A stretch of DNA of 64,000 bases from an uncultured Roseicyclus sp. (GCA_937139335.1 CAKZPN010000042.1:1-64000); one strand, 5' to 3'. Shown: positions 42,360-52,045, counted from the stretch's first letter. Made by a program: numbers and translations. Notes: generated by a model not told the origin, from the letters alone.

Positions 42360-43094
42360 TCAAAGCCCGGATCGGCCTCGAAAAATCTTGAGGACGATGG
42401 GCAGCAGCGCCAGCGCGCAGAGACCCAGCAGGGGCAACAGGATCTTCGGCTCGAAGATGATGCCGAGGTCGGGTGTCTCGCCGCGGGCGAAGACCTCCGA
42501 CAACCCGGCGCCCACCGAGGTGTAGACGACGGCGCCCGGCATGATGCCGAAGAAGGTGGAGATCACAAAGCGCCGCAGCGGCACGTCGAGGAAGGCGGGG
42601 ATCAGGTTCGCGACGAAGAACGGAACCACCGGCAGAAGCCGCATCAGGAACAGCATCGACCACTGGTTCTCGTCGATGCCGGCCTTGATGCGTTTCACCA
42701 GCCCCTCCGATCCTTCCAGCCGCGCCCCCATGTGCGCGCCGATGCCGGAGCGGGCGGCAAGGAAGATCGCGCTCGCGCCGAGCGTGGCCGCGATAACGTT
42801 GAAGAGCGCGCCCGGAAAGGTCGCGAAGAGAAACCCGCCGGTCAGCGTGGCGATGGTCGCGCCGGGCAGGGAAAAGGCCACGATCAGCACGTAGACCGCG
42901 ATGAAGCCCAGCGCGGCGACCGCATAATTCGCGTCGCGAAACGCGATCAACGCCTCGCGGTTGTCGGCCAGCGCCTGGAAACTGATGCGATCGCCCAGAA
43001 GCCACCAGCCCAGCGCCGCGCCGACCGCGATGGCGATCAGCGGCAAGTTGCGGCCGAGGGGGGAACGTCTGGTTTCTGTCACGATATCGGTCAT
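42360..43094 (-). CDS. TVP38/TMEM64 (DedA/VTT) family membrane protein
   Basis: The protein has 244 residues, about six membrane segments. VTT-domain signature: VAFSLPGATIATLTGGFLFATFPGALFNVIAATLGASAIFLAARSGIG, with re-entrant loop F-x-x-R-L-L-P seen as FLMRLLPVVPFFVANLIPAFLDVPLRRFVISTFFGIMPGAVVYTSVGAG. VTT proteins move or scramble lipids, or exchange ions, in membranes. The start at 43094 has no strong ribosome site; a longer frame exists but is non-hydrophobic. It is co-transcribed with the disulfide oxidoreductase. Confidence 0.92.
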   Translation of the reverse strand: MTDIVTETRRSPLGRNLPLIAIAVGAALGWWLLGDRISFQALADNREALIAFRDANYAVAALGFIAVYVLIVAFSLPGATIATLTGGFLFATFPGALFNVIAATLGASAIFLAARSGIGAHMGARLEGSEGLVKRIKAGIDENQWSMLFLMRLLPVVPFFVANLIPAFLDVPLRRFVISTFFGIMPGAVVYTSVGAGLSEVFARGETPDLGIIFEPKILLPLLGLCALALLPIVLKIFRGRSGL

Positions 43095-43305
43095 CTGGCT
43101 CACTGTCCTTGGCTGGTAGCATCTAAATGCGCCAGCGGGCGAGGATGCGACAGGGGTCTCACGGGTGGTTGATGCACCGTGACGGGAGCACCGGTTTTCG
43201 TGACGGACAGGAGCCGACCCCGTAACATCGGGCGGGAAGTATTGCAGAAGCGGCGACCGCGCGAAGGCTGACTGCGAAAATCGCCGGTCCCGCGCCCAAG
43301 ATTCA

Positions 43306-43334
43306 TTGACAGCCCCCGCGGCTTTCCTTAGTAG
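43306..43334 (+). promoter_or_regulatory. Promoter of the rpmH-rnpA-yidD operon
   Basis: TTGACA, 17 bases, TAGTAG: a near-consensus housekeeping promoter, about 80 bases before the rpmH start codon. The 321-base region 43095-43415 has no gene; its left part must also serve the minus-strand TVP38 gene, where no clear promoter was seen. Confidence 0.75.
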
Positions 43335-43415
43335 CCGGGCTTCATCGGAGATTCCCTTGGGTCGAAGAGGCGCGCTCCTGTAGCGACCCGGCCCGGTAGA
43401 GCGACGGAGAAGACA

Positions 43416-43553
43416 ATGTCGAAGCGTACTTTTCAGCCCTCGAACCTCGTGCGCAAGCGGCGCCACGGGTTCCGTGCACGCATGGCCACCAAGGCAGGTC
43501 GCAAGATCCTCAACGCCCGCCGCGCCATCGGCCGGAAGTCGCTGAGCGCCTGA
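43416..43553 (+). CDS. rpmH: 50S ribosomal protein L34
   Basis: The protein has 45 residues, [20 protein letters not shown] then [20 protein letters not shown] and KSLSA, the complete L34 sequence. A GGAGAAGA ribosome site precedes the ATG. It starts the operon with rnpA and yidD in the order conserved through bacteria. Confidence 0.99.
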   Translation: MSKRTFQPSNLVRKRRHGFRARMATKAGRKILNARRAIGRKSLSA

Positions 43554-43567
43554 TCCGGGCCAGCGTG

Positions 43568-43966
43568 ATGCACGACCAGACGCCTCCGCCGGGTGATGGC
43601 CCGCCGGGGGCTTTTTCTGTCGTGAAACTCTCCGTCCTGAACCAGCGCGCCGATTTCCTGCGCGCCGCCCGCGCCAAGCGGCAGCCGATGCCGGGGTTCC
43701 TGCTGCAGGCCCGCGAGCGCGCCGCGGACGAACCCGCCGAGACGCCGATCCGCGTCGGCTACACCTGTTCCAAAAAAGTGGGCAACGCCGTCGCCCGCAA
43801 CCGCGCCAAGCGCCGCCTGCGCGAGATCGCCCGCGCGGTTCTGCCCGTGGACGGGCGGCCCGGCTGGGATTACGTTCTCGTCGGGCGCGCGGGGGCCACG
43901 GCCGAGCTTCCCTTCGCCCAGCTCAAGTCCGACCTCTCGGCCGCCCTGGGAAAGCTCCACCGATGA
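43568..43966 (+). CDS. rnpA: Ribonuclease P protein component
   Basis: The protein has 132 residues. The RNR motif is clear: [31 protein letters not shown]; also DYVLVGRAG near the C-terminus. It binds RNase P RNA and helps cleave tRNA 5' leaders. The start is either the ATG at 43565 or 43568; a long non-conserved N-terminus ([24 protein letters not shown]) means the true start could be the internal codon before [12 protein letters not shown]. It overlaps yidD by four bases. Confidence 0.95.
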   Translation: MHDQTPPPGDGPPGAFSVVKLSVLNQRADFLRAARAKRQPMPGFLLQARERAADEPAETPIRVGYTCSKKVGNAVARNRAKRRLREIARAVLPVDGRPGWDYVLVGRAGATAELPFAQLKSDLSAALGKLHR

Positions 43967-44184
43967 GCCCGCTCGCCTATGTCGTGTCCCTGCCGGTGCG
44001 GTTCTACCGCCTCGTCTTCAGCCCCTGGGTCGGGCACGGCTGCCGCTATCACCCGACCTGCTCCGCCTACGCGATGGAGGCGCTGGAGAAACACGGCGCA
44101 CTGAAGGGAAGCTGGCTCGCCGCCCGCCGCATCGCCCGCTGCCACCCCTGGGGCGGATCGGGCGTGGACAACGTGCCGGACTGA
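43963..44184 (+). CDS. yidD: Membrane protein insertion efficiency factor YidD
   Basis: The protein has 73 residues: [63 protein letters not shown], the complete YidD pattern with three conserved Cys. It begins with an amphipathic helix and is attached to the inner membrane face, helping YidC insert proteins. ATGA overlap with rnpA. Confidence 0.97.
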   Translation: MSPLAYVVSLPVRFYRLVFSPWVGHGCRYHPTCSAYAMEALEKHGALKGSWLAARRIARCHPWGGSGVDNVPD

Positions 44185-44187
44185 GGC

Positions 44188-45105
44188 TCAGGTCAGCAGC
44201 GCCAGGTCGGACGAGCCCACCGTCGGCCGCCGGGTCGGCATCAACGCCGGATCGGCGCCGCCCAGCGTGAGCGCAAGATCGGTGTAGAACCCCTGATCGT
44301 TGAAATACCAAAGGTGCGAGCCGCGCAGCGTCTTGCCCGCCGGCGGCACCTTGGCCTCGTATTGCGCGCCGCAGTAGACGTCGTGGAACCGCGCCGGGAT
44401 CGCCACCGGCAAGCCGTTCCGCCCCGCCCGTTGCTGGCCGTGCACGATGCCCTCGGACAGATCCAGCACCTTGTCGAAGGTGGAATAGTAATTCGTCAAC
44501 CGCTCGCTGCGCAGGTCCATCACCAGCGCGCCCCAGGCCCCGCTTTCCATCCAGGGCTTGTCGGCATCGGCGGCGACAAAGGCCACCTCGCCCACGCCCC
44601 AGGGCACGGTGCCCGGCGAACCGCCATCGCCCACGCCGGAAAACCCGCGAAGCGTCAGGTAGGCGCCCATGGAATGGCAGATCAGGTGCACCCGCGGCTG
44701 CGGCCGCAGATTCAACAGCGGCCCGATCAGGTCGATGATGAGGTAAGGTGCGGTGTGCTTGGCATCGTTGCGGTCGCTCAGGTAGGACCAGATCGTGCCA
44801 TCGCTAGGCCAGTCGTAGGCCACGACCAGTCCGGACCATCCAGCGGCGGCCAGCCCCAGTTCGATCTTGCGCCGCCGCTCCAGCATCTCGGACTGCTCGG
44901 TGTTGAAGCCGTGCACGTAGACCAGCACCTCGCCGCCCTGCGCCTGCTGCTTCACGAGGCTGAGCCATGTCGCCTGGTCGACGATATGGTCCCCGTCGGG
45001 CGACACCCCCTCGGGCACCGAGACATGGCGCGTGATGGTGGCGCGGTTGTGCGTGAAACGGCGCGTCGAGGCGTTGTAGCTGCGGCGGGTGACGAAGAGG
45101 GGCAT
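44188..45105 (-). CDS. DUF900 alpha/beta hydrolase
   Basis: The protein has 305 residues. Alpha/beta hydrolase landmarks: VLVYVHGFNTEQSEMLERRRKIELGLAAAGWSGLVVAYDWPSDGTIWSYLSDRNDA (oxyanion HGFN strand), nucleophile elbow HLICHSMGAYL with the Ser, VAFVAADADKPW and FHDVYCGAQ ... GSHLWYFND near the His. No signal peptide. This DUF900 family is widespread in Rhodobacterales, substrate unknown. It lies on the opposite strand, convergent with yidD (3-base gap), breaking the usual yidD-yidC run. Confidence 0.87.
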   Translation of the reverse strand: MPLFVTRRSYNASTRRFTHNRATITRHVSVPEGVSPDGDHIVDQATWLSLVKQQAQGGEVLVYVHGFNTEQSEMLERRRKIELGLAAAGWSGLVVAYDWPSDGTIWSYLSDRNDAKHTAPYLIIDLIGPLLNLRPQPRVHLICHSMGAYLTLRGFSGVGDGGSPGTVPWGVGEVAFVAADADKPWMESGAWGALVMDLRSERLTNYYSTFDKVLDLSEGIVHGQQRAGRNGLPVAIPARFHDVYCGAQYEAKVPPAGKTLRGSHLWYFNDQGFYTDLALTLGGADPALMPTRRPTVGSSDLALLT

Positions 45106-45240
45106 GGGCAGACCTCGGTCAGGCAGGATCACGAGATCATGCCCTGCTTGGAGCGAACCGCACAGTGGGGTTTCCCGCCAGCGCGCTTGACGTCTGCGGG
45201 CCCCCGGCCCTATGCCCGCCCGGCGTGACAGGAGGCAGAC

Positions 45241-46119
45241 ATGCTTGACGCCGACGAGGCCGATGCGACCGAGGCCGACGACATCCACCCGCTGTTCCAC
45301 GGCGCGCCGAAGACCACGGCGTTCCGCAAGCTGCGCAAGCGGCTGGTCCGCGAGACGCGCGAGGCAATCGACCGCTACGGCATGATCGACCGGGTAGGGC
45401 CGCGCGCGAGATGGCTGGTCTGCCTGTCGGGCGGCAAGGACAGCTATACCCTGCTCGCGATCCTGACCGAGCTGCAATGGCGCGGGCTGTTGCCGGTCGA
45501 CCTGCTGGCCTGCAACCTCGACCAGGGCCAGCCCGGCTTTCCCGCGACCGTGTTGCCGGAGTTCCTCGCGCGGATGGGCGTGCCGCACCGGATCGAATAC
45601 GCCGACACCTATTCCATCGTGAAGGACAAGGTCCCGCAGGGGCGCACCTATTGCGCGCTCTGCTCGCGGCTCCGGCGCGGCAACCTCTACCGCATCGCGC
45701 GGGAGGAAGGCTGTTCCGCCGTGGTTCTCGGCCACCACCGCGACGACATTCTCGAGACATTTTTCCTCAACCTGTTCCATGGCGGCAAGCTCGCCACCAT
45801 GCCGCCGCGGCTGTTGAACGACGAGGGCGATCTGTTCGTGCACCGCCCGCTTGCCCATGTGGCCGAGGAAGATTGCGAGGCTTTCGCCCAGGCGATGGGC
45901 TACCCGATCATCCCCTGCGACCTTTGCGGGTCGCAAGACGGGCTGCAACGGCAGGTCATCAAGCGCATGCTCGACGAGTGGGAAACCCGGGCGCCCGGTC
46001 GGCGCGGCAAGATGTTCTCGGCGCTGATGAACGCGCGGCCCTCGCATCTGCTCGACCCCGAGCTGTTCGATTTCGCGGGTCTGGCGCGGGCGGCAACTGG
46101 CGACAATTCGACGGACTGA
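45241..46119 (+). CDS. ttcA: tRNA 2-thiocytidine biosynthesis protein TtcA
   Basis: The protein has 292 residues. PP-loop [15 protein letters not shown] binds ATP; two CxxC motifs CALCSR and CDLCGSQ bind the 4Fe-4S cluster; [34 protein letters not shown] is the family signature. It makes s2C32 in certain tRNAs. The ATG at 45241 follows a GACAGGAGG-like ribosome site. Located upstream of an EAL protein and yidC as in related Rhodobacterales. Confidence 0.97.
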   Translation: MLDADEADATEADDIHPLFHGAPKTTAFRKLRKRLVRETREAIDRYGMIDRVGPRARWLVCLSGGKDSYTLLAILTELQWRGLLPVDLLACNLDQGQPGFPATVLPEFLARMGVPHRIEYADTYSIVKDKVPQGRTYCALCSRLRRGNLYRIAREEGCSAVVLGHHRDDILETFFLNLFHGGKLATMPPRLLNDEGDLFVHRPLAHVAEEDCEAFAQAMGYPIIPCDLCGSQDGLQRQVIKRMLDEWETRAPGRRGKMFSALMNARPSHLLDPELFDFAGLARAATGDNSTD

Positions 46120-46219
46120 GGTGCCGCGCGTTAAGCGGGCGTCAGGTCTTGGCCTCTAGGCCGGACAGCGGGTTGCAGGTCTGCGACCGATCTGTCCGGT
46201 TGATTGAGGAGTCACAGAG

Positions 46220-47773
46220 ATGCCCCCGGGACGCAGCACCCTTCCCGCACGGCTGGCCGAGGCAACCGGCCGCGCGCTGGCCCGGCTCGACGTGCTGGCC
46301 CTGTTTCCCCTGGCGACGCTGGCGGCGATCTGGCTGGGGCTGAGCGACATGGTGGTGCTGACCGCCTTTCTGCTGCCGGCACTTTTGGCGTTTCGCGCCA
46401 TCTGCCTGGCCCTTGGCGGCGCACCGACAGCGGCGGCGGGTCGAGGCTTTGTCCCGCACTCCGGCGGACTGGTGGGGCGCGATGCGCTTTTGGCGACGCT
46501 CGACCGTCTTGCGCGCGAGCCCGGCGATGATGGCGCCTGCATCCTGATCCAGGTCGACGACTGGGACCGGCTGGTGGACCGCTGGGGCAACGAGACCGCC
46601 GAAGACCTGTTGTCGCGCTGCGGCGACCGGCTCTGCGCGGCGCTGCGCCACCACGATCTGGTTGCAAGGCTGGGTGATGCGCGGTTCTGCGTCGTGCTGC
46701 ACTCCGCCCGCCCGGTGCGTCTCGCCACGCGCGAGGCGATCACCGACCGGCTGCGGGCGGCTCTCGGCGAACCGCTTGCCGTCGGCGGCACCGCAATCCG
46801 GCTCAGCGCGTCGGCCGGGCACACCGGGCTGATACGCGAGCAGGGCGATGTCGCGGGCGCAACCTTTTCCGCCGCCGAGGCCGCATTGGCCGAGGCGCTG
46901 CGCCACGGACCGAACGCGGTGCGCACCTACGCGCCGGGGCTGATGCATCACCGCGCTGAACAGACCGACCTGGTCGATGCGGTCGAGGCCGCGCTTGACC
47001 GCGGCGAGATCCGGGCCTGGTTCCAGCCGCAGATCTGTATCCGCAGCGGCGCCCTTTCCGGGTTCGAGGCGCTGGCGCGCTGGAACCACCCCGCGCGTGG
47101 CGTGCTTTGCCCCGCCGAATTCCTGCCCGCCGTCGAGGAGGCGGGTCGGATGTCCGCGCTTGGCCAGACCATCCTTGGCCAGGCGCTGGATGCGCTGCGC
47201 CACTGGGACAGGGCCGGGCTGGATGTGCCGAGGGTGTCGGTGAATTTTTCGGCAACGGAATTGCGCAACCCCGCACTGGCCGATCATGCCCGCACGGAGC
47301 TGGACCGTTTCGATGTCGCGCCGGATCGTCTGACCGTCGAAATCCTCGAGACGGTGGCGGCCAGCAGCGCGGATGCGCAGGTGCTTGCCACGATCGCCGC
47401 GCTGCGCGCGCAGGGCATCTCGCTCGATCTTGATGACTTCGGGGTCGGCCAGACCTCGCTGTCGGCGATCCGGCGCTTCGGCGTGACGCGGATCAAGATC
47501 GACCGCTCCTTCATCCTCGGCCTCGACCGCGACCCGGACCAGCAGGCGATGGTCGCCGCGATCTTGTCGATGGCACGCCATCTCGGCGTCGGCACCCTGG
47601 CCGAAGGTGTGGAAACCCAGGCGGTTCACCGGATGCTGGCCCAGATGGGCTGTGACCACATGCAAGGCTTTCACCTCGCGCGCCCGATGCCGCTGGAGGA
47701 CACCCTCGCCTGGGCGGCGGGGCAGGCCGCATCCGGCCTTCAGCCGCCCATGATCAGCCTGCGAGCCGGATGA
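46220..47773 (+). CDS. c-di-GMP phosphodiesterase (EAL) with degenerate GGDEF domain
   Basis: The protein has 517 residues. Two N-terminal helices (about 20-38 and 42-60) anchor it. The GGDEF domain (about 90-240) has lost its active site: the loop reads ARLGDARFCVVLH instead of GGDEF. The EAL domain (about 255-500) is complete: SGFEALARWNHP, VSVNFSATELRN, LTVEILET, LDLDDFGVGQTSLSAIRRFGVTRIKIDRSFI, LAEGVETQ and MQGFHLARPMP. The metal and general-base residues are there, so it should hydrolyse c-di-GMP to pGpG; the GGDEF remnant may bind GTP as a regulator. It sits between ttcA and yidC. Confidence 0.93.
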   Translation: MPPGRSTLPARLAEATGRALARLDVLALFPLATLAAIWLGLSDMVVLTAFLLPALLAFRAICLALGGAPTAAAGRGFVPHSGGLVGRDALLATLDRLAREPGDDGACILIQVDDWDRLVDRWGNETAEDLLSRCGDRLCAALRHHDLVARLGDARFCVVLHSARPVRLATREAITDRLRAALGEPLAVGGTAIRLSASAGHTGLIREQGDVAGATFSAAEAALAEALRHGPNAVRTYAPGLMHHRAEQTDLVDAVEAALDRGEIRAWFQPQICIRSGALSGFEALARWNHPARGVLCPAEFLPAVEEAGRMSALGQTILGQALDALRHWDRAGLDVPRVSVNFSATELRNPALADHARTELDRFDVAPDRLTVEILETVAASSADAQVLATIAALRAQGISLDLDDFGVGQTSLSAIRRFGVTRIKIDRSFILGLDRDPDQQAMVAAILSMARHLGVGTLAEGVETQAVHRMLAQMGCDHMQGFHLARPMPLEDTLAWAAGQAASGLQPPMISLRAG

Positions 47774-47872
47774 GCCCATACACCCCGCCCCCCGCGCGGA
47801 AAACGCCCCTTGACCTTTCGCCCCCCGATCTGTTGAACCCGCGTGACTATCAATGGCGGGACCCAAACACTC

Positions 47873-49699
47873 ATGGACGATCAGAACAGAAACCTGATCC
47901 TGGCCACGGCGCTGAGCTTCGTGGTCATTCTCGTCTGGTTCGTCCTCTTCCCGCCGCCCGAGCCGGAAACCGACCCCAACGCCCCGGCCATCGTCGAGCA
48001 GCAGCCCAGCGCCACCGGCACCGACATGGCGGTGTTGCCGCCGGCGGCGACGGACGGCACCGCCGCCACCCCCGACGCCGACACCGCGACCGAGGTCGCC
48101 CTGACTGGGGCCGCGCGCCTGCCGATCGAGACGCCGGAACTGGAAGGCTCGATCTCGCTCATCGGCGGCCGGATCGACGACCTGTTGCTGCGCGGCTATT
48201 TCGAGACCCTCGAGGATGACAGCCCGAACGTCCGCCTGCTGTCGCCCGTTGGCAGCGACGAGCCCTATTACGCGCTCTACGGCTGGGCACCCGGCGGCGA
48301 GTTGAGCTTCGAGGAAGTCCCCGGTGCCAACACCGAGTGGAGCGTCGAAGAGGGCGAGACGCTGACCCCCGAAACCCCGGTCACGCTGTCTTGGGACAAC
48401 GGCGCGGGCCTGATCTTCCGCCGCACCATCGCGATCGACGCGAATTTCATGTTCACGGTCACGCAATCGGTCGAGAACACCGGCGAAGGCTCGGTGCGGC
48501 TCGCCCCCTACGGGATCGTGGCCCGCCACGGCCTGCCCGACGACCTGCAGAACTTCTTCATCCTGCACGAAGGTGTGGTGCGCAAGGTCGACGGTGAGCT
48601 CGACGAGATCGGATACAACGACATCCCCGACCTTGATTTCGTGCAGCGCGAAGCTGCCGCCGCCGAGGTGGTCGAGGTCGCCGAGAACGGCTGGATCGGC
48701 TTCACTGACAAATACTGGATGACCACGCTCATCCCCGGCGCCGACCAGCCCTTCACCTCGGTGACGAAATACGTCGAGGCCTCGGACATCTACCAGACCG
48801 AGGCACGCCTCCCCGCGATGACCGTCGAGGCGGGCCAGACGGCGCAGGTGACGACGCAGCTTTTTGCCGGCGCCAAGGAATGGGAAACCATCCGCAACTA
48901 CCAGGAGGCGGGGATCGACCGCTTCATCGACTCGATCGACTGGGGCTGGTTCTTCTTCATCACCAAGCCGATGTTCTGGCTGCTGCACAACCTGAACATG
49001 CTGATCGGCAACATGGGCATCGCGATCATCGCGCTCACGATCATCGTGAAGGCCGTGCTGTTCCCGCTGGCCTACAAATCCTACGCCTCGATGGCGCGGA
49101 TGCGCGAGTTGCAGCCGCAGATGGAGAAGCTCAAGGAACGCGCCGGCGACGACCGTCAGAAGCTCCAGCAGGAGATGATGGAGCTCTACAAGCGCGAAAA
49201 GGTGAACCCGGCCTCCGGCTGCCTGCCGATCCTGTTGCAGATCCCGATCTTCTTCTCGCTTTACAAGGTGATCTTCGTCACGCTGGAACTGCGTCACGCG
49301 CCCTTCTTCGGCTGGCTCAACGACCTGTCCACGCCCGACCCGTCGTCGATCTTCAACCTCTTCGGGCTCCTGCCCTGGGACGCGCCGGATCCGACCAGCA
49401 TCCTCGCGCTGATCTTCATCGGGGTTCTGCCGATCCTGCTCGGCATCTCGATGTGGTTGCAGCAGAAGCTGAACCCGCAACCGACCGACCCGACTCAGGC
49501 GGCGATCTTCGCCTGGCTGCCCTGGGTGTTCATGTTCATGCTGGGCAGTTTCGCCAGCGGCTTGCTGGTCTACTGGATCGCGAACAACACGATCACCTTC
49601 ACCCAGCAATACATCATCATGCGCAGCCACGGCTACAAACCGGACCTGTTCGGCAACATCCGCTCGAGCTTCAAGCGGAAGACCCCGCAGGACAAATGA
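47873..49699 (+). CDS. yidC: Membrane protein insertase YidC
   Basis: The protein has 608 residues, the usual size for proteobacterial YidC with its large periplasmic domain. MDDQNRNLILATALSFVVILVWF is the standard first helix. The 60KD_IMP core has FFFITKPMFWLLHNLNMLIGNMGIAIIALTIIVKAVLFPLAYKSYASMARMRELQPQMEKLKE, NPASGCLPILLQIPIFFSLYKVIF, and a final WIANNTITFTQQYIIMRSHGY. A hydrophilic groove Arg lies in the first core helix region. It inserts and folds inner-membrane proteins. It overlaps the MOSC gene by four bases. The upstream 99-base gap contains TTGACC but no convincing -10. Confidence 0.98.
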   Translation: MDDQNRNLILATALSFVVILVWFVLFPPPEPETDPNAPAIVEQQPSATGTDMAVLPPAATDGTAATPDADTATEVALTGAARLPIETPELEGSISLIGGRIDDLLLRGYFETLEDDSPNVRLLSPVGSDEPYYALYGWAPGGELSFEEVPGANTEWSVEEGETLTPETPVTLSWDNGAGLIFRRTIAIDANFMFTVTQSVENTGEGSVRLAPYGIVARHGLPDDLQNFFILHEGVVRKVDGELDEIGYNDIPDLDFVQREAAAAEVVEVAENGWIGFTDKYWMTTLIPGADQPFTSVTKYVEASDIYQTEARLPAMTVEAGQTAQVTTQLFAGAKEWETIRNYQEAGIDRFIDSIDWGWFFFITKPMFWLLHNLNMLIGNMGIAIIALTIIVKAVLFPLAYKSYASMARMRELQPQMEKLKERAGDDRQKLQQEMMELYKREKVNPASGCLPILLQIPIFFSLYKVIFVTLELRHAPFFGWLNDLSTPDPSSIFNLFGLLPWDAPDPTSILALIFIGVLPILLGISMWLQQKLNPQPTDPTQAAIFAWLPWVFMFMLGSFASGLLVYWIANNTITFTQQYIIMRSHGYKPDLFGNIRSSFKRKTPQDK

Positions 49700-50439
49700 C
49701 CTGGTCGCTCGCCCAGATCTGGCGGCATCCGATCAAGGGCGTCGGCGCGGAACGGCTGGACCACGTGGGCCTGCACATCGACCGGCCGCTGCCGATGGAC
49801 CGCGCCTGGGCGGTGCTGGAAGAGGGCGGCGAGGCGGCCGATGGCTGGCGATCGTGCCGCAACTTTCTGCGCGGGGCCAAGGGGCCGTCGCTGATGGCCG
49901 TCACCGCGCGCGTCGCGGATGAGGTGATCCATCTGTCGCACCCGGACCTGCCCGACCTCGCCATCACCCCCGGCTCGCAGGAAGCGAGCCGCGCGCTCTG
50001 CGCCTGGGTAAAGCCGATCTACCCCGCCGACCGGCGCGGCCCCGCCGCGCTGGTGAAGGCGCCCGAGGAGGGGATGAGCGACGCGCCCTTCGCCTCGGTC
50101 TCGGTGCTGAACCTCGCCTCGCTCAGGGCGCTGTCGCAAAAGCTGGGCCAGGACCTCGAGCCGCGGCGCTTTCGCGGCAACCTGTGGCTCGACGGGCTGG
50201 CGCCGTGGGAGGAATTCGATCTCGTGGGCAAGCGCCTGAAGATCGGCGCGGCCGAGCTGGAGATCATAGAGCCCATCGGCCGCTGCCGCGCGACCGAGGC
50301 GAACCCGGATACCGGCCGGCGCGACGCGGGCACGCTGGCGGCCCTGCAGGACGGCTGGGGACACACGCGGTTCGGCGTCTACGCGATGGTCCGGCGCGCA
50401 GGCCGTGTCGCGGTCGGTGATGAGGTGATCCGCACATGA
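49696..50439 (+). CDS. MOSC domain protein
   Basis: The protein has 247 residues. N-terminal MOSC_N beta-barrel (LAQIWRHPIKGVGAERLDHVGLHIDRPLPMDRAWAV) then the MOSC domain with RRFRGNLWLDGLAPWEEFDLVGKRLKIGAAELEIIEPIGRCRATEANPDTG, where the Cys of GRCRAT is the probable sulfur or molybdenum-ligand Cys. MOSC proteins carry sulfur or the molybdenum cofactor. The start overlaps the yidC stop (ATGA) and the stop overlaps engB (ATGA), so it is coupled to both. Confidence 0.93.
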   Translation: MTWSLAQIWRHPIKGVGAERLDHVGLHIDRPLPMDRAWAVLEEGGEAADGWRSCRNFLRGAKGPSLMAVTARVADEVIHLSHPDLPDLAITPGSQEASRALCAWVKPIYPADRRGPAALVKAPEEGMSDAPFASVSVLNLASLRALSQKLGQDLEPRRFRGNLWLDGLAPWEEFDLVGKRLKIGAAELEIIEPIGRCRATEANPDTGRRDAGTLAALQDGWGHTRFGVYAMVRRAGRVAVGDEVIRT

Positions 50440-51089
50440 CGGCCCTGCCCTTCCCCCTCGCCCCCGAGCCTGACGAGGCCACCGCGGAGGTCGGTCGCAA
50501 GCTCTTTGCCGGGGGCGCCGAGTTCCTCAAGGGCGTCGTCGCGATGGATGGCTTGCCGCCCGCCGACCGGCCCGAGGTCTGTTTCGCAGGCCGCTCCAAC
50601 GTGGGAAAATCCACGTTGATCAACGCGCTGACCGGGCGCCGCGCGCTCGCCCGCGCCTCGAACACGCCGGGCCGCACGCAGGAGATCAACTACTTCACGC
50701 TGGGAGAGAGCCACTACCTCGTCGACCTTCCGGGCTACGGCTACGCCGAGGCGCCGGTCGACGTGGTGCGGAAATGGCAGACGCTCTTGCGCGCCTACCT
50801 CTCAGGGCGCGCCACGCTGCGCCGCGCCTTCGTGCTGATCGACGCGCGCCACGGCGCGAAGGAGGTCGACCAGGAGATCATGACCCTGCTCGACAAGTCC
50901 GCGGTGCCGTTCCAGGTGGTCGTGACCAAGGCCGACAAGGTGAAGGGCAACGATCTCGAGGCGGCGCTGACCCGGACCCGCGCGGCGCTGGCGAAACACC
51001 CGGCGGCCTATCCGGAACTGATCCTGACCTCGTCCGAGAAGGGCGAGGGGATCGCCACCCTGCGCGCCACGATCGCCGCCATCGGCTGA
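50436..51089 (+). CDS. engB: Ribosome biogenesis GTPase EngB/YsxC
   Basis: The protein has 217 residues. G1 GRSNVGKSTLINALTGR, switch I NTPGRTQEINYF, G3 LVDLPGYGYAE, G4 TKADKVKGND and G5 SSEKGEG are all present. EngB is a small GTPase needed for 50S assembly. Coupled to the MOSC gene by overlap. It ends 95 bases before argB. Confidence 0.97.
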   Translation: MTALPFPLAPEPDEATAEVGRKLFAGGAEFLKGVVAMDGLPPADRPEVCFAGRSNVGKSTLINALTGRRALARASNTPGRTQEINYFTLGESHYLVDLPGYGYAEAPVDVVRKWQTLLRAYLSGRATLRRAFVLIDARHGAKEVDQEIMTLLDKSAVPFQVVVTKADKVKGNDLEAALTRTRAALAKHPAAYPELILTSSEKGEGIATLRATIAAIG

Positions 51090-51184
51090 CCGGGCGGCGG
51101 CATCTTTCCCCGAAACTGCGAACCCGCCGCTTCACAGCGGCGCGGCGGTCGCCTATTCAGGTCTGACGGCAAACGAGGCGCAGG

Positions 51185-52045
51185 ATGAAACCCCGAGACA
51201 TGACCCGCGACAACATCGCCACCGCCCGCACCCTGAGCGAGGCCTTGCCCTACCTGCAACGCTTCAACGACGCGGTCGTCGTGGTGAAGTTCGGCGGCAA
51301 CGCGATGGGCGATGACGAGACGATGGAAAGCTTCGCCCGCGACATCGTGCTGCTCCGGCAGGTCGGCGTGAACCCCGTCGTGGTCCATGGCGGCGGGCCG
51401 ATGATCAACGAGTTGCTGGACAAGCTCGGGATCAAGTCCGAGTTCATCGACGGCAAGCGCGTCACCGATGCCGCGACGGTCGAGGTCGTGGAAATGGTGC
51501 TTTCGGGCCTTGTAAACAAGCGGATCGTGCAGGCGATCAACGCGCAGGGGGGCAAGGCGGTGGGGCTGTCGGGCAAGGACGCCTCGATGATGATCTGCGA
51601 GCCGGCGGACCCGAAGTTCGGCTTCGTGGGCGAGCCGGTCGAGGTCGACCCCGCGGTCATCAACAACCTCTTCGAGGATGACATGATCCCGGTGATCGCG
51701 CCGCTGGGAATGGGCCGGAACGGCGAGACCTTCAACGTGAACGGCGACACGGCGGCGGGCGCGATTGCCGCGGCGCTGAAGGCTGACCGGTTGTTATTGC
51801 TCACGAATGTCGCCGGAGTGAAGAATTCCGCGGGTGAGCTGGTGACGGAACTGCGCGCCGCCGAGGTCGAGGAGATGACGCGGGCGGGCGTGATTTCGGG
51901 CGGGATGATCCCGAAGACGGAAACCGCGCTTCAGGCTGTCCGGGGCGGCGTCAGGGCCTGCACCATCGTCGACGGCCGGGTGCCCAACGCGGTGCTGCTG
52001 GAGCTGTTCACCGAGCATGGCGCGGGCTCCATGATCCGGGCCTGA
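51185..52045 (+). CDS. argB: Acetylglutamate kinase
   Basis: The protein has 286 residues. ATP loop [42 protein letters not shown] (Lys and Gly loop), [17 protein letters not shown] (acetylglutamate-binding Arg), [52 protein letters not shown] (phosphate loop). It does the second step of arginine synthesis. The ATG at 51185 has a GAGG ribosome site 7 bases upstream; the ATG at 51203 is an alternative. It belongs to the same direction as yidC and engB. Confidence 0.97.
   Translation: MKPRDMTRDNIATARTLSEALPYLQRFNDAVVVVKFGGNAMGDDETMESFARDIVLLRQVGVNPVVVHGGGPMINELLDKLGIKSEFIDGKRVTDAATVEVVEMVLSGLVNKRIVQAINAQGGKAVGLSGKDASMMICEPADPKFGFVGEPVEVDPAVINNLFEDDMIPVIAPLGMGRNGETFNVNGDTAAGAIAAALKADRLLLLTNVAGVKNSAGELVTELRAAEVEEMTRAGVISGGMIPKTETALQAVRGGVRACTIVDGRVPNAVLLELFTEHGAGSMIRA

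Noticed and set aside
43095..43415. A replication origin at rpmH
   Set aside because: rpmH lies beside dnaA and oriC in many bacteria, but no DnaA-box cluster, AT-rich unwinding region or dnaA gene is present; in Rhodobacterales rpmH is usually away from the origin.
45137..45760. A minus-strand frame of about 200 codons opposite ttcA
   Set aside because: It is Arg/Ala/Pro-rich antisense to the conserved PP-loop gene.
46142..49630. A very long minus-strand open frame (over 1100 codons) opposite the EAL and yidC genes
   Set aside because: It is the antisense shadow of two strongly conserved plus-strand genes; its product is rich in Arg, Gly, Gln and His, without domains, as expected for GC-rich antisense frames.
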